A stretch of DNA of 64,000 nt from Gari tellinella (GCA_922989275.2 OV277857.1:2294001-2358000); one strand, 5' to 3'. Shown: positions 24,901 to 34,989, counted from the stretch's first letter. Program-made: numbers and translations. Notes: generated from the sequence alone by a model not told the origin.

Positions 24901-27900
24901 CCAAAGACAGTGTTTAATATATGTATGAATATTCAGTGGAAGAAGATTAAACCCATAACCCTATAGTCTGTTTCTATTTTTGAAGACGTCACATGTCACC
25001 ACTTAAAGCAGGTTGAAAGTAAAGCAGAATGTGCCTAAATGCTTTACTTTCAGCCTGCTCTGAGCTACCATCTGCTAGAATATTGAAATTATTTCTAAAG
25101 TTTTTTTTATATATAAATTATATTTATGACTGTAAAAAGGGAATAAAGGCAAAAAGGGAATAAAGGCATAAATACATGTAGGAGTATTTATTTGGTAATG
25201 AGTTTAACCCTTCCCCCCCCCCCCCCCCCTCCCCCCCCTCCCCCCCCTCCCCCCCCAAGCCTGTTTCTAGTATTGAATATAGATGTCCACTTAAAGCACG
25301 TTGAAAGTAAAGCAAAATGTGCTTTAAGGTGCATTCTGCTTTACTTTTAGCCTGCTTTAAGCTATCATCTGCTAGAATATAGAAAATATTTTTTATGATA
25401 CATATTCATGACTGTATAAATTGGAACTATTTTCACCAGTGGAGGAATGAATTAAATGCGCTATAAGGCGCTTCCATGGGGGAAAGGGTTAATAACTTAA
25501 TATAATTGCAGCATGATGAGTTGTCGCATTACTGTCATCAGCTTTCATACAATATATGTCACAGTAAACCCCCTCTATTACGACCACTAAATGAGGCCTA
25601 GCTTTTAGTGACTTAAAGCAAGAGGAAAGTAAAGCAAAAAGCTTCTGTAGGAACTTTCTGCTTTACTTTCATCTTACTTTAATCTTTTACTTAATAGTCT
25701 ATTTTCAAGACCCTTTACTCCATGGTCTGTTTATAAGTTTTCAAGCAGGTTGAAAATAATACAGAATGCATTCTGCTTTTTTTTAGCCTGCTTTAAGCTA
25801 CCATCTGCTTGAGTATATTCATTCATGGCTGCATAAAGTGAACTCATTAGAAGAATAAATTAAAGGTGTAAAAAGGCATATCTATGGGGTAAAAGGTAAT
25901 GCAATCAATGAGTCTTACAGGGCTCCAGATAAGGGGAGTATTTCAAAAATTAAAATCTTTATTTCTGCTTTAAACCCTATGGTGTCACTACTCATTAGAA
26001 TCGTCTCAAAGAGACGATTCTAATGAGTAGTAACACCATAGGATTTGGTTCTGAAATAAGTGAGAAAATGTTGGTTTTGTTCAGTTCACTCTCCCTTATC
26101 TGGAGCCCTGGTCTTATTATTTTCAGGGGTTCTAAAAGTGGGGTTCTATTGTATACAGATCAGACTTGATACTTCCAACTAGCTTAAGTTGAACTTACAA
26201 GTATATCATTAGTTGTATTTCCATCACTCGATCTTGCAATAGTCGAACATACCGTATTTCAAAGTTAAAACATGTAGTAAAATACGATGGTGAAACGTTA
26301 ACGACCAAGACAGATCAGTTTTATCTGTTTATTAAAATTCCGACGTTTCGGTACTAACCAGTACCTTCTTCAGGGTTACATAATAAAACATTGAAAATCA
26401 ATACAACTGAGGTGGAGTTTTTTCGGTGCCTGATATCACGTGATAGTTATTGTGACGTCATAGTATGGGGTTTGGTATCCCATGGAGATGTAACAGCTTA
26501 AAAAATGATGCATGTCGATAGTAAGAACTAAGGGCATGTATCATGTTTTAATGCTGCCGTTTTTGGTAGTGTTTAGTTAATAGGTAGAATGTTATTTGTT
26601 TAAATATGTATAGTGTGAATCAAAGACCGAATAAAAATCAAACCTGAAAGTCTAGTTAGTGTCATTTGTAAATATGCCATAAATGGAATAGATGAAGATC
26701 TCTGTATTATAGTCATTGTCTTTTTCGTCTAAACATATGGTGGTTTCACTATCAGTTTTTGGTAAGTCCAATGGGGTGGCCCAAAATGCGATATCGTCCG
26801 TAGCTCTAGGCACAGTTTTGTCCGTGGGTGGTGGGAGTGGGCTGATCAGTTGTGGCATTTTGATAAGTTCCGTTAAAAGAGGTTGGATGTCGTCGGGTTT
26901 TTGGTACGTGGATGGTCCAGGTATGGTCCGGAATCGTGGGGTGGCCTCAAAGGGTGGTATCCATGTTTTGATTGGTTCTGGGTTTGGTGCGTCAATTTCC
27001 ATTTTTAGAAAGTCTGTAAGAAATATATTGTGTGTGTTCTCCGCATGTTTTTTGATGAAGTCACGTCTAGTGTATGTTTTAGAGCAGCCAGGGCAGATAT
27101 AGACATATCTTTTTGTCTCATGCTTCCTCCAGTGTCTTTTGAGGTTATATAGCGATCCTTTGATCATCAGATTACACTTCAAGCATTGCCGTAGTCTCTC
27201 CCCAATTAGTCTGTATTCAGGCGTGGAGGTGTTCATGTTTACTGAATGATGTTGAGTCCAAAAGGCTCTTTGGTTTGAAATAGCTGTATGTAACTTTCTT
27301 CAGTTCGAAGTCGAATGTTGTTGTTTTTAATAGTTGTTACTATGACCGTAACGTCAATGTCGTGCGTCGTGTGTAGATTTGACGTGAAATGGCGGGAAAC
27401 AGGTTTGTACTCGTTTGTACATCTAACGTCGTTCAGGTGTCCGTATAGGCGTTCTCTTAGGGTGTTTCGGGTTTGGCCGACGTATTGTATGCCGCACTTT
27501 TTGCATGTGATGATGTAGACGACGCTGGCTGAATCGCAGGTGTATGTGCCATGTATAAAAAATAATTTTCCAGTTGATTTGATTTTGATATGAGATTTTC
27601 CGTTCATGTATGGGCAGGCTGCACAATTTTTTGCACATGGGTAGCTTCCTTTCAGCGATGGTTTTGGATGAAGGTCCGTTTTGACTAAGATATTTCGAAG
27701 GTTTTGTGGTTTACGCAGTACTGTGATAATTCTGGTGGATTGGAAATGGTTACACGCGGGGTTAGACTGTAGTATTTGGATATTTTTTTCTATGATCCTG
27801 TTTATATCTGGATTTCTGGGGTTGTTTGTAAGTATCATCGGGATGGTGTTGTTTTCGTTGGGTTTGTTCTTTATGTTTAATAGGTCGGCTCTGGCTAGTC

Positions 27901-30900
27901 CTCTAGATCTAGCGATGGCGTCGTTGATGGTCCTAGTGGGGTATCCTCTGTTTTTGAGATTGTCGCGTAGTTTCCTGGTGCAAGTGTCGAATGATTCAAG
28001 GTCGCTGCAAATTCGTCGTATTCTGACTGCTTGGCTGTAGGGTATGCTTAATTTTTGGTGTTTTGGATGGAATGAGTTGAAATGTAGGTACATGTTGGCG
28101 TCGGTAGGTTTCGAGTATAGTGTTGTTTTTAAATTGCCGTTGTCGTCTTTATATACGGTGGTGTCTAAGAAATTGGCTGAGCTTTGGCTGATATCTACAG
28201 TGAATTTGATAGTAGGATGGTAACTGTTGAGGGCAATGATGAAGGAATCTAATTCCTCTCGGGGATGTGCCCAGATCATGAATATGTCGTCTATGAATCT
28301 CCACCAGACTGTAGGTAGTATTTTCCTTGATGCTAGGAATTCTCTTTCTATCTTGTCCATGAATAGTATTGCATAGCTTGGTGCACATTTGGTGCCCATA
28401 GTAGTTCCTGAGATCTGTTCGTAGAATTCTTCATTGAAGGTGAATGCTGTTTTGGTGAGTACGAAGTGTAAGAGGATCCAGATTTTAGGTTCCGTTTGCT
28501 TCCTTTTTTCTAATGCGTGTTTGGCTGCTAAGATTCCTTCTCTGTGTGGAATGTTTGTGTATAGGGCTGTTACGTCTATGGTTACTAGGTACGCGGTTTT
28601 AGGTATAGGCCCAATTTGTTTTAATTTCCGTAGGTTAAAACATGATAAAGTTTTGACTATACAGTAGAACCTCTTTATTACGACCACTAAATTGTCTCAA
28701 ATATTAGTCGTTTAAGACAGGTGACTGCTTAAAGCAATGTGAAAGTGAAACAGAAAGCTTTCTGTTTCGCTTTCACATTGCTATAAGCTGCCAACTGTCT
28801 TTTAATACAGACAAGTAGCCTTCATTTAGTGGTGGTAATAGAGAGGTTCTACTGTACATGTATTATGTTTGTAGAGGTTGAACAAGATCAAGGATGATGA
28901 CTCGTGTTTGAGAGTGGTGGTGGAAGGGGGAGGATGCTCGGGATTCCAGTATCAGTTTGAGCTGACTCTGTGCAAAGAGGTTACCCCGGAAGACAGGTAA
29001 GTGTCAGTAGGCCATATCATAGGGTGTTTCTAATGGTTGACCCATTATCCTATGAATATGCCTTTTTACACCTTTACTTTATTCCTCCTCTGAAGCAAAT
29101 AGTTCCACTTTATACAGTCATGAATATGCACAATAAGAATTATTTTCCTATGTCCTAGCAGATGATGGCTTAAAGCGACTCGCAACCAGATGGTGCATTA
29201 AAAATAGTAATTTGTAAATATGTGTCAAACGCTTATATAAATGGTAAAGAATTAGTTTAGGATAAGAAATTCTGTTTAAAAAAAATGAATTTCAATAAAA
29301 AAAAATATTGGTCTCTGGTGGGATTCGAACCCATGGCCCGGCATTGGCGGACAGAAGGCAAAATAGGGGAAACCGCTTAGACCAATGGACCATGGAACTA
29401 TCCGTTTATCTCTGATCGATTTAACGTATTTCAATGTGTTGCGGTCGAAAGTGCATACAACTTCGTAATTCGGCTCGTGTTTATGTCTGAGCCCGTGTAG
29501 AGAAGCAACAGCAACAACTATACCGTCTACTAGTCGGTATAGAAAAACGATGGAAAATATCTAAAAATCTAAGATTCGGTGACGATTCTTGAGACTTTTT
29601 TTGGACTGATCATATTTTTTTAATGTCAGAAGCCAAATAATGCCACAAATTTGCTTTTATTTGAGTATTTTATTTTATTTTGACAAGTACACCATCCGGT
29701 TGCGAGTCGCTTTAAAGCAGGGTTAAAAGAAAGCAGAATGCACATTTCAACCTGCTTTAACCCATTACTCCACGGCTTGTTTCTAGTTTTGAAAACAGGT
29801 GACTACTTAAAGCAGGTTGAAAGTAAAGCAGAATACGCCTTAGGGCGCATTCTGCTTTACTTTCAACCTGCTTTAAGCTACTATCAGCTAGAATATAGAA
29901 AATATTTCTAATGAAACATTTATGACTGTATAAATATGAACTATTTTCTTAAGTGAAGGAATAAATTGAAGGGGTAAAAAGGCGTATTTATGGGGTAGTG
30001 GGTTAATTGTTCACATCTTCAAAATGAAAAAACAAGCTATGGGGTCTTAACCCTTTACCCAATAGTCTGTTTCTAGTTTTGAAGACAGATGAGCACTTAA
30101 GGCAGGTTGAAAGTAAAGCAGAATGCGCCTTAAGGCACATTCTGCTTTACTTTCAGCCTGCTTTAAGCTAGCCTCTGCTAGGATTTTGAAAATATTTCTT
30201 TTGGTACATTTTCATGACTGGTTAAATTGGAACTATATTCTTCAGCGGAGGAATCAATTTAATGCGCTAAAAGGCGCTTCTATGAGGGAAAGGGTTAAAG
30301 GGTTAACTAGTGAGGCAAACAGATGAGCCTGTTTTCAGCACAATAAGCAGGGCTCAAGATAAGAGGAGTACAATTTGTATTTCGAAAATTAAAATCTTTA
30401 TTTGTGAACAAAACCCTATGGTGTCACTACTCATTAAAACCGTCTCTTCGAGACGATTCAAATGAATAGTAACACCATACAATTCAGAGATGATAAAAGT
30501 GAGAAAACATTGGATTTGTTTAGTTGACTCCCTCTTATCTGGAGCCCTGATAAGGGCGAAGTACTTGTGAAGGCCAGGTGATCATGTTTCCACAGACCAG
30601 ATGGTCAAGTCATGACCTGATGACATAAATGTTCAAGTTGAGCCCCTACAGGAAATTCTAGAGACATGATAAATCAGGTTACACAGAACCACTCTTATCT
30701 ACACTGAGAAATTACTAGGTTTACCTTTAACCCTTTGAACCCTAGTCCCGCATATAGGCATCTTTTCAAACAGTGTACATGTGAATAGTACACTTGTCCT
30801 GTGCAAACAGTGAAGGAGCCTTCTGATCAGGGTCTTCCCTGTTTGTCAGTAATGCCAAACTTGACAAAAACAACTAATAAAAGCCAGAATTGGACTAGAC

Positions 30901-31893
30901 AAAAATCGAAACTGGAATTGTCAATTTAAAGTTTCAGGGAGGAAAGAGTTAACCTACTACTCGATAGATTCTCATTTTTACGCATTTAACCCATTAACCA
31001 ATAAATACGTCTTTTTACGCCTCTAGTTTATTCATCAATTGAGGAAAATAATTCCAATTTACACACTTATGAATATGTACCACAACAAATATTTTCTATA
31101 TTCTAGCAGATTTTTGCTTAAAGCAGGCAGAAAGTAAAGCAGAATGCGCCCTAAGGTGCATTCTGCTTTACTTTCAACCTGCTTTAAGTAGTAACTTGTT
31201 TTCAAAACTAGAAACAGGATATTGGGTAAAGGGTTAATATATTCATCAACTGAAGAAAGTAGTTCCAATTTTTACAGTAATGAATATGAGTCGTAAGAAA
31301 TAATTTTTTCATCCTATCAGATTATAACTTAACCCATTACCCAATAGCCTATTTCCTGTTTTGAAGACGGGTACATTGTACATGTAATTACTTAAAGCAG
31401 GTTGAAAGTAAAGCAGAATGCACATTATGCTTTACTTTTAGCCTGCTTTAAGCTATCATCTTGTAGAATAAAGATAATGTTTCTTATGATATATATTCTG
31501 ATTTCATGACTTTATAAATTGGAACTATTTTCTTCAGTGCAGATTAAATTAAAGGCACAAAAAGGCATATTGATGGGGTAATGGGTTAAAGAAGGTTGAA
31601 AGTAAAGCAGAATTTGCCTGAAGGTGCATTCTTCTTTACTTTTTACCTGTTTGAAGTGGTCACATATCTTCAGTGCTAGAAACAGGCTATGGAGTGTACT
31701 CTTTGTTTATAATTTCAGGGTGTTTGAAAAAAATGGTGCAAAGGTAGTGGTTGATAACGACTCGCTGGAATTTATCCGAGGATCTACAATAGACTATCAA
31801 GAGGAACTTATTCGATCTGCTTTTCAAGTGGTCAATAATCCTCAAGCAGAACAAGGTTGTTCTTGTGGTGCATCCTTTGCACTGAAATTATGA
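18931..31893 (+). CDS. ISCA2: Iron-sulfur cluster assembly 2, mitochondrial (complete, four exons)
   Basis: ISCA2 is an A-type scaffold/carrier that works with ISCA1 and IBA57 to build 4Fe-4S clusters in mitochondria. Coding exons 18931-18971, 23744-23861, 28875-28996 and 31719-31893 join in phase to 456 nt, a 151-aa protein, the usual size. The N-terminus ([14 protein letters not shown], then [11 protein letters not shown]) is Arg-rich and lacks acids, as a mitochondrial presequence should. The three cluster-ligand cysteines are present: Cys74 in EGGGCSGFQ, and Cys141 and Cys143 in GCSCG near the C-terminus. [19 protein letters not shown] and [16 protein letters not shown] are strongly family-specific. 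An in-frame upstream ATG at 18847 could extend the N-terminus, but its acidic content argues against it for import. Introns carry a Penelope-like element and many MITEs. Confidence 0.93.
19411..20337. repeat. 190-bp tandem array (five units)
   Basis: Units begin AAAGTTTGGTGTTAATAGAA at 19411, 19601, 19791 and 19981, then two 178-bp units. The first four are nearly identical, so the array is young. It ends in a CT-rich microsatellite. It lies in ISCA2 intron 1. Confidence 0.92.
20345..20510. repeat. CTGT/CTCT microsatellite at end of the 190-bp array
   Basis: GTCTGTCTGTCTG-type simple repeat following the last array unit. Confidence 0.9.
21690..22270. repeat. ~195-bp diverged tandem array (about three units)
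   Basis: Units share CTCTTTAACTCGCCATAAAA and GAAAATCGG.GGAAAATT; the first unit is most diverged. Confidence 0.65.
22519..22765 (-). mobile_element. LINE ORF2 C-terminal fragment
   Basis: Translation includes [21 protein letters not shown] and [20 protein letters not shown], followed by [11 protein letters not shown], the familiar RT tail (SFFPRT...WN.L). It is 5'-truncated near an ACATCT microsatellite at 22765-22785. Confidence 0.75.
22960..23100 (-). mobile_element. Second LINE ORF2 C-terminal fragment
   Basis: [20 protein letters not shown] then [18 protein letters not shown] and a stop. Same tail motif as 22519 but a different family member. Confidence 0.7.
23467..23690. mobile_element. 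TTAA foldback MITE, family A
   Basis: TTAACCCATTACCCCATAGC at the left, GGGGTAATGGGTTT at the right. One arm of the central palindrome is partly deleted. Confidence 0.7.
23744..23861 (+). CDS. ISCA2: ISCA2 exon 2
   Basis: Acceptor TTTCCTTTTACAG, donor CAG|GTGAGC. It encodes [20 protein letters not shown] and ends in [11 protein letters not shown], matching the start of the conserved A-type domain (L.DSC...). 118 bp. Confidence 0.88.
23953..24210. mobile_element. TTAA foldback MITE, family A
   Basis: Left end TTAACTCATTACCCCATAAC, right end TATAGGGTAATGG. The central palindrome carries a short internal duplication of ACACGCATTCTGCTTTAC. Confidence 0.65.
24496..24751. mobile_element. TTAA foldback MITE, family A
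   Basis: TTAACCCTTTACCCCATAGT to GGGGGAAAGGGTTAA. This is the subfamily with CCCTTTACC termini rather than CCCATTACC. Confidence 0.7.
24947..25492. mobile_element. Two back-to-back family A MITEs with an internal poly-C tract
   Basis: 24947-25206 and 25203-25492 share a boundary TTAA. The second contains C-runs at 25210-25257 in place of the usual ACCCCATAG. Confidence 0.65.
25919..26113. mobile_element. hAT-like palindromic MITE (CAGGGCTCCAG)
   Basis: Inverted ends CAGGGCTCCAGATAAGGGGA, centre GAATCGTCTC/GAGACGATTC. GTCTTA directly repeats on both sides. Related copies lie at 30348-30549 (clear), 5833-6020 and 59222-59410 (degenerate). Confidence 0.65.
26340..26376 (-). ncRNA. Hammerhead-like ribozyme motif in the Penelope element 3' region
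   Basis: Minus strand reads CTGAAGA, a stem GGTACT/AGTACC with a GGTT loop, then GAAAC and GTC. This fits the hammerhead core CUGANGA...GAAA, with one extra A before stem II. Penelope-like elements are known to carry hammerhead motifs. Cleavage is not shown, and stem III is not obvious by eye. Confidence 0.5.
26652..27236 (-). CDS. Second ORF of the Penelope-like element, two C2H2 zinc fingers
   Basis: 194 aa starting at an ATG two bases after the RT stop (TAAACATG). The N-terminal part holds [20 protein letters not shown] and [21 protein letters not shown], both C-x2-C...H-x3/4-H. The rest is Pro-rich and acidic with no domain I recognise. The tight stop-start spacing suggests termination-reinitiation. 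It may bind element RNA or DNA, or target integration; the function is unknown. Codon use and strand match the RT ORF. Confidence 0.7.
   Translation of the reverse strand: MNTSTPEYRLIGERLRQCLKCNLMIKGSLYNLKRHWRKHETKRYVYICPGCSKTYTRRDFIKKHAENTHNIFLTDFLKMEIDAPNPEPIKTWIPPFEATPRFRTIPGPSTYQKPDDIQPLLTELIKMPQLISPLPPPTDKTVPRATDDIAFWATPLDLPKTDSETTICLDEKDNDYNTEIFIYSIYGIFTNDTN
27239..28655 (-). CDS. Penelope-type reverse transcriptase with C-terminal GIY-YIG endonuclease (5'-truncated)
   Basis: The reading frame carries RT motif A ([16 protein letters not shown]), motif B ([13 protein letters not shown]) and the catalytic FIDDIF box, then a FLDTTVY segment. The last 120 residues are a GIY-YIG nuclease: [18 protein letters not shown], with Arg and His in RERLYGH and a Glu in RTEESY. 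The CxxC inside the nuclease is the Penelope hallmark. The frame extends to 28687 only because the MITE terminal repeat is open; real element sequence starts near [10 protein letters not shown]. The N-terminal part of the RT is missing, so this copy is probably not autonomous. It ends with TAA at 27241-27239. Confidence 0.9.
28662..28854. mobile_element. TA-flanked MITE, CAGTAGAACCTCT family
   Basis: Inverted termini CAGTAGAACCTCTTTATTA and TAATAGAGAGGTTCTACTG, with TA on both sides (mariner/pogo-like). The centre is a palindrome, CAGAAAGCTTTCTG, flanked by TTAAAGCAATGTGAAAGTG. It lies between the truncated Penelope element and ISCA2 exon 3. Partial relatives occur near 2870-2985, 25564-25640 and 57283-57435. 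Confidence 0.75.
28875..28996 (+). CDS. ISCA2: ISCA2 exon 3
   Basis: Acceptor TTATGTTTGTAG, donor ACAG|GTAAGT. It encodes [20 protein letters not shown] then [20 protein letters not shown], containing the first ligand cysteine. It begins only about 20 bp after the end of a MITE (28662-28854). Confidence 0.93.
29174..29711. mobile_element. TTAA-flanked (piggyBac-type) non-autonomous element with tRNA-like insert, copy 2
   Basis: 538 bp, nearly identical to the copy at 11664, with perfect AGCGACTCGCAACC termini and TTAA at 29170-29173 and 29712-29715. It is inserted into the centre of a TTAACCCATTA-type MITE (left half 29040-29173), splitting it. The tRNA-like part (29311-29400, minus) retains A-box TGGTCTAAGCGG and B-box GGTTCGAATCC. 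Confidence 0.82.
29757..30298. mobile_element. Two family A MITEs in tandem
   Basis: 29757-30006 (TTAACCCATTACTCC to GGGGTAGTGGGTTAA) and 30047-30298 (TTAACCCTTTACCC to GAGGGAAAGGGTTAA). Both have near-perfect central palindromes. Confidence 0.75.
30348..30549. mobile_element. hAT-like palindromic MITE (CAGGGCTC), second copy
   Basis: CAGGGCTCAAGATAAGAGGA to CTTATCTGGAGCCCTG, with the same CCGTCTCTTCGAGACG centre type as 25919. Confidence 0.65.
30727..30952. mobile_element. TTAA foldback MITE, family B (inverse orientation, one arm shortened)
   Basis: TTAACCCTTTGAACCCTAGT to GGAAAGAGTTAA. The left half of the central palindrome is missing. Confidence 0.7.
30986..31589. mobile_element. Two family A MITEs
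   Basis: 30986-31237 and 31329-31589, with a 90-bp partial copy between them. Both end in TTAA. ISCA2 exon 4 lies just downstream. Confidence 0.72.
31719..31893 (+). CDS. ISCA2: ISCA2 exon 4 (stop codon)
   Basis: Acceptor TAATTTCAG. It encodes [19 protein letters not shown] through [18 protein letters not shown] and [11 protein letters not shown], then TGA. It carries the C-terminal CxC ligand pair. The exon abuts a TTAA-type MITE fragment on its left. Confidence 0.95.
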
Positions 31894-31984
31894 AGATTTC
31901 GTTTTTTGAAATCTATACTCACTTTCGGTTTTTTTTTTATGGCTTCAAAGTTACCAAGGTGTCTGTTTTTGATTGTGTAATATA

Positions 31985-32381
31985 TATAGAGTGTCTTACA
32001 TGAGTGATCATTATTTATCATTTTTAATGAACGAGTGGACAAAAATAATGTTTATTTTAGTGAACGAGTTTATTAGAAGTGATAATCAATGAGCACTAAT
32101 GTGAGATTCTATTTATCACATAAAAAACATTTAAAAACCTTTTTAGTTAATTGAAGCAGCAGTTTATAGTCCCTTTCGCCATATAGATTTTCTGCCAAAA
32201 TGTAGCGTTGTTTATGGTAACGTCTTCGCATATGACGTCATTTGGTGTTCCGCTACATGCAGCCTTTGTTGACGAACTGATTGGACCGGAACACAAAAAA
32301 GGATATTTCACTAGTGGATTACAATATTTATAGAATGGCTTTATGCAACTCCCAGGCCGCATATTATGTGATAAAACACAT
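31985..32381. repeat. TTATCACAT element, copy 1
   Basis: The main body is bounded by TTATCACAT and ATGTGATAA (about 32112-32381), preceded by a palindrome around AACGAGT...ACTCGTT-type sequence. It is shared with 34990-35391. Confidence 0.6.
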
Positions 32382-32748
32382 TACTCCATGGACAGTTTTT
32401 AGTTTTGAAGATAGGTGACCACTTAGAGCAAGTTGACTTAAGGTGCATTCTGTCTGCTTCACTTTCAGCCTTCTTTATTAATCTACCATCTGTTAGGATA
32501 AAGGAAATATTGTTCGTGGTACATACATCATCACAGTTCTCATGACAGTATGTAGTGAAACTTTTTCTTAAGTGGAGGAATAAATAAAAGGCATAAATAG
32601 GTATTTATTGGAGTAATGGATAAAGTCAGAAGTTCAACTACAGGTGGTTTCTATACAAAAAGCTGCATGTAAAAAAAATCATTTATTTCCAATATGATTA
32701 TCTGTTATTTTCATTGAAATGATTTCTTACACCTTTACTTTTTCCTCA

Positions 32749-33000
32749 TTAACCCATTACCCCATAAATACGCCTTTTTACGCCTGTAATTTATTCCTCC
32801 ACTGAAGGATTTGGTTCCACTTTATACAGTCAAGAATTTGTATCATAAAAAATAGTTCTATATTCTAGAAGATGATAGCTTAAAGCAGGCTGAAAATAAA
32901 GCAGAATGTGCCTTAAGGCACATTCTGCTTTACTTTCAACCTGCTTTAAGTGGTCATATGTTTTCTAAACTAGAAACAGGCTATGAGGTAATGGGTTAAA
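32749..33000. mobile_element. TTAA foldback MITE, family A (clean reference copy)
   Basis: TTAACCCATTACCCCATAAA to GAGGTAATGGGTTAA. The central perfect hairpin pairs AGAATGTGCC with GGCACATTCT around a central TTAA. A more degraded copy lies at 32380-32625. Confidence 0.82.
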
Positions 33001-33140
33001 TGTCTTTTCATACTTCCATCCCATCCTGATAAATCATCTGTAGTCATTTTTTCCCTTCTTTCTGACAGATAGCTGTATTAGGCATACTAAAAGTAGAGCA
33101 TTCATCTTTACTTTCTGCATGCTTTAAGTATACACCTGTC

Positions 33141-33390
33141 TTAACCCTTTGAACCCTAGTCCCGCATATAGGCGTCCTTTTCAAACAGTGCACATGTGGA
33201 TAGAACACTTGTCCTATGCAAACAGGGAAGACCCAGATCAGAGGGCTCCAAAAGGAGCCCTCTGATCAGGGTCTTCACTGTTTGTCATAATACCAAACAT
33301 TGACAAAAACAACCCTTAAAAGTCAGAAATGGACTAGACTAAAATGGAAACTGGAATTGTCCATTTAAAGTTTCAGGGAGGAAGAGTTAA
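33141..33390. mobile_element. TTAA foldback MITE, family B
   Basis: TTAACCCTTTGAACCCTAGT to GAGGAAGAGTTAA, with the central GAGGGCTCC/GGAGCCCTC hairpin intact. Confidence 0.75.
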
Positions 33391-33436
33391 CACATTACCC
33401 TATAGCCTGTTTCTTCTTTTGAAGACAGATGACCAC

Positions 33437-33870
33437 TTAACCCGTTCCCCCATGGAATTGCCTTTTAGCACATTAATTTATTCCTCCCCTGAATAGAACA
33501 ATTCCAATATAAACAGTCATAAACATGTTCCAAAGGAAATATGTCTTATATCCTAGCAGATGGTAACTTAAAGCAGGTTGAAAGTAAAGCAAGTTCTGCT
33601 TTACTTTCAACCTGCTTTAAGTAGCCACCTATCTACAAATCTAGAAAAGGGCTTTGGGGTAAAAAGGTTAAAGTAGGTTATTAGTAAAGCCGAAAGCTCC
33701 TTAATGAACATTCTGCTTTACTTTCAACCAGTTTAAGCTATCACTTGGAATAAGAAATGCTTTCTGTATATTGTGTTCAGGACTTCTCAGGCTAGGAATA
33801 CTTTCCTTAGTGTAGAAATACTAAGAGTTGTACCGGTAAAAAGGCATTCTTGTGAGGTAATGGGTTAAAA
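33437..33870. mobile_element. Two family A MITEs, second degenerate
   Basis: 33437-33671 (TTAACCCGTTCCCCCATG to GGGGTAAAAAGGTTAA) and about 33668-33870 ending GAGGTAATGGGTTAA. Confidence 0.62.
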
Positions 33871-34112
33871 CAATGTTAACAAGCTACCAAATTAGCCTTT
33901 GAATGGGTCTTTATATTAAATTTTGAAATTCTGCTTTACTTTAAACTTGAATTAATCTCGAATCCGGAAAGGTATGAAAATTTCTATTATTTGCAACTAT
34001 CAGGACTTTTTGTTGACTACATTTCTAAGTGTATGAATATTTAGAGGCGTACAAAGGTGTTTTTATTGTATGAAGGGTTAGCCTACTGCACTTCAGAGCT
34101 TGTGTAAAGTAG

Positions 34113-34362
34113 TTAACACATTCAGACCTAGCCACAAGTATATTCTTCATTTACAAACATTGTACCTGTGAGGATTACACTTGTTCTATGCAAACAGTGT
34201 AGACCCTGATCAGAGGGCTCCTTAAGGAGCCCTCTGATCAGGGTCTACACTATTTGTCATCTGGAAGTATTTTGTAAAAATCAACCCTAAATAGTCATAA
34301 ATGGACTAGACTTAATTGGAAAATGGAACTGTCCATTAAAAGTTTCAGGGGGAATGAGTTAA
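34113..34362. mobile_element. TTAA foldback MITE, family B
   Basis: TTAACACATTCAGACC to GGGAATGAGTTAA, with a perfect central hairpin around CTCCTTAAGGAG. Confidence 0.72.
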
Positions 34363-34440
34363 AGTCAACTCTACAATGGCAATTCAGCAGCTGTATGAGG
34401 ATATGTTGATGTTTATTTCATTAACCCTTTACCCATTTCG

Positions 34441-34690
34441 TTAACCCTTTACCCCATAGCCTGTTTCTAGTTTGAAGACAGGTAGCTCCTTAAAGCAGGC
34501 TGAAAGTAAAGCAGAATGCACCTGAAAATGCATTCTGCTTTATTTTCAGCTTGTTTTAAAATATACATGTACAAATGTGTAACATTTCTTAGGGTGCATA
34601 TTCACAACTGTATAAAATGGAACTATTTTCTTCAGTGGAGGAATACATAAAATGCATAACAAAGGGTCTATATGGAGTAAAGGGGTATTG
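34441..34690. mobile_element. TTAA foldback MITE, family A
   Basis: TTAACCCTTTACCCCATAGC to ATATGGAGTAAAGGGG. The right TTAA is eroded. Confidence 0.65.
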
Positions 34691-34989
34691 ACAATACAGT
34701 CAGACTTGTATTTAGCAGCCACCAATACTTTTGATGTCATAAATACAGGTGGCAGGTTAATGCAGCACAGATGTAAAGTAGAAAGCACCTGCAGCCATTA
34801 ATCAATGAATATTCAATAGTATTATACAATAATTTATGCTTCAAATTATTTGTACACTAAGTAAAGTAGTATCCAGCTTAGTGTTGAATGTAAAATATAA
34901 TAAGTATTGTCAATACCTTTAAACCATTTCGGATAATTCTATTTTACTTTCATCTGCCTTAACCCATTACTCATATAGAGGATCGATAT

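Larger units (their letters stand above)
26270..28661 (-). mobile_element. Penelope-like retroelement, 5'-truncated, in ISCA2 intron 2
   Basis: Contains an RT-plus-GIY-YIG ORF, a second zinc-finger ORF two bases downstream, and a 3' region with a hammerhead-like motif. The 5' side ends abruptly at a TA-flanked MITE (28662-28854); the first part of the RT is missing. It is inserted antisense to ISCA2. The 3' limit near 26270 is approximate. Confidence 0.8.

Noticed and set aside
27681..28040. 119-aa plus-strand hydrophobic ORF
   Set aside because: Antisense to the Penelope RT/endonuclease frame; hydrophobicity is a by-product of its Lys/Asn-rich codons.
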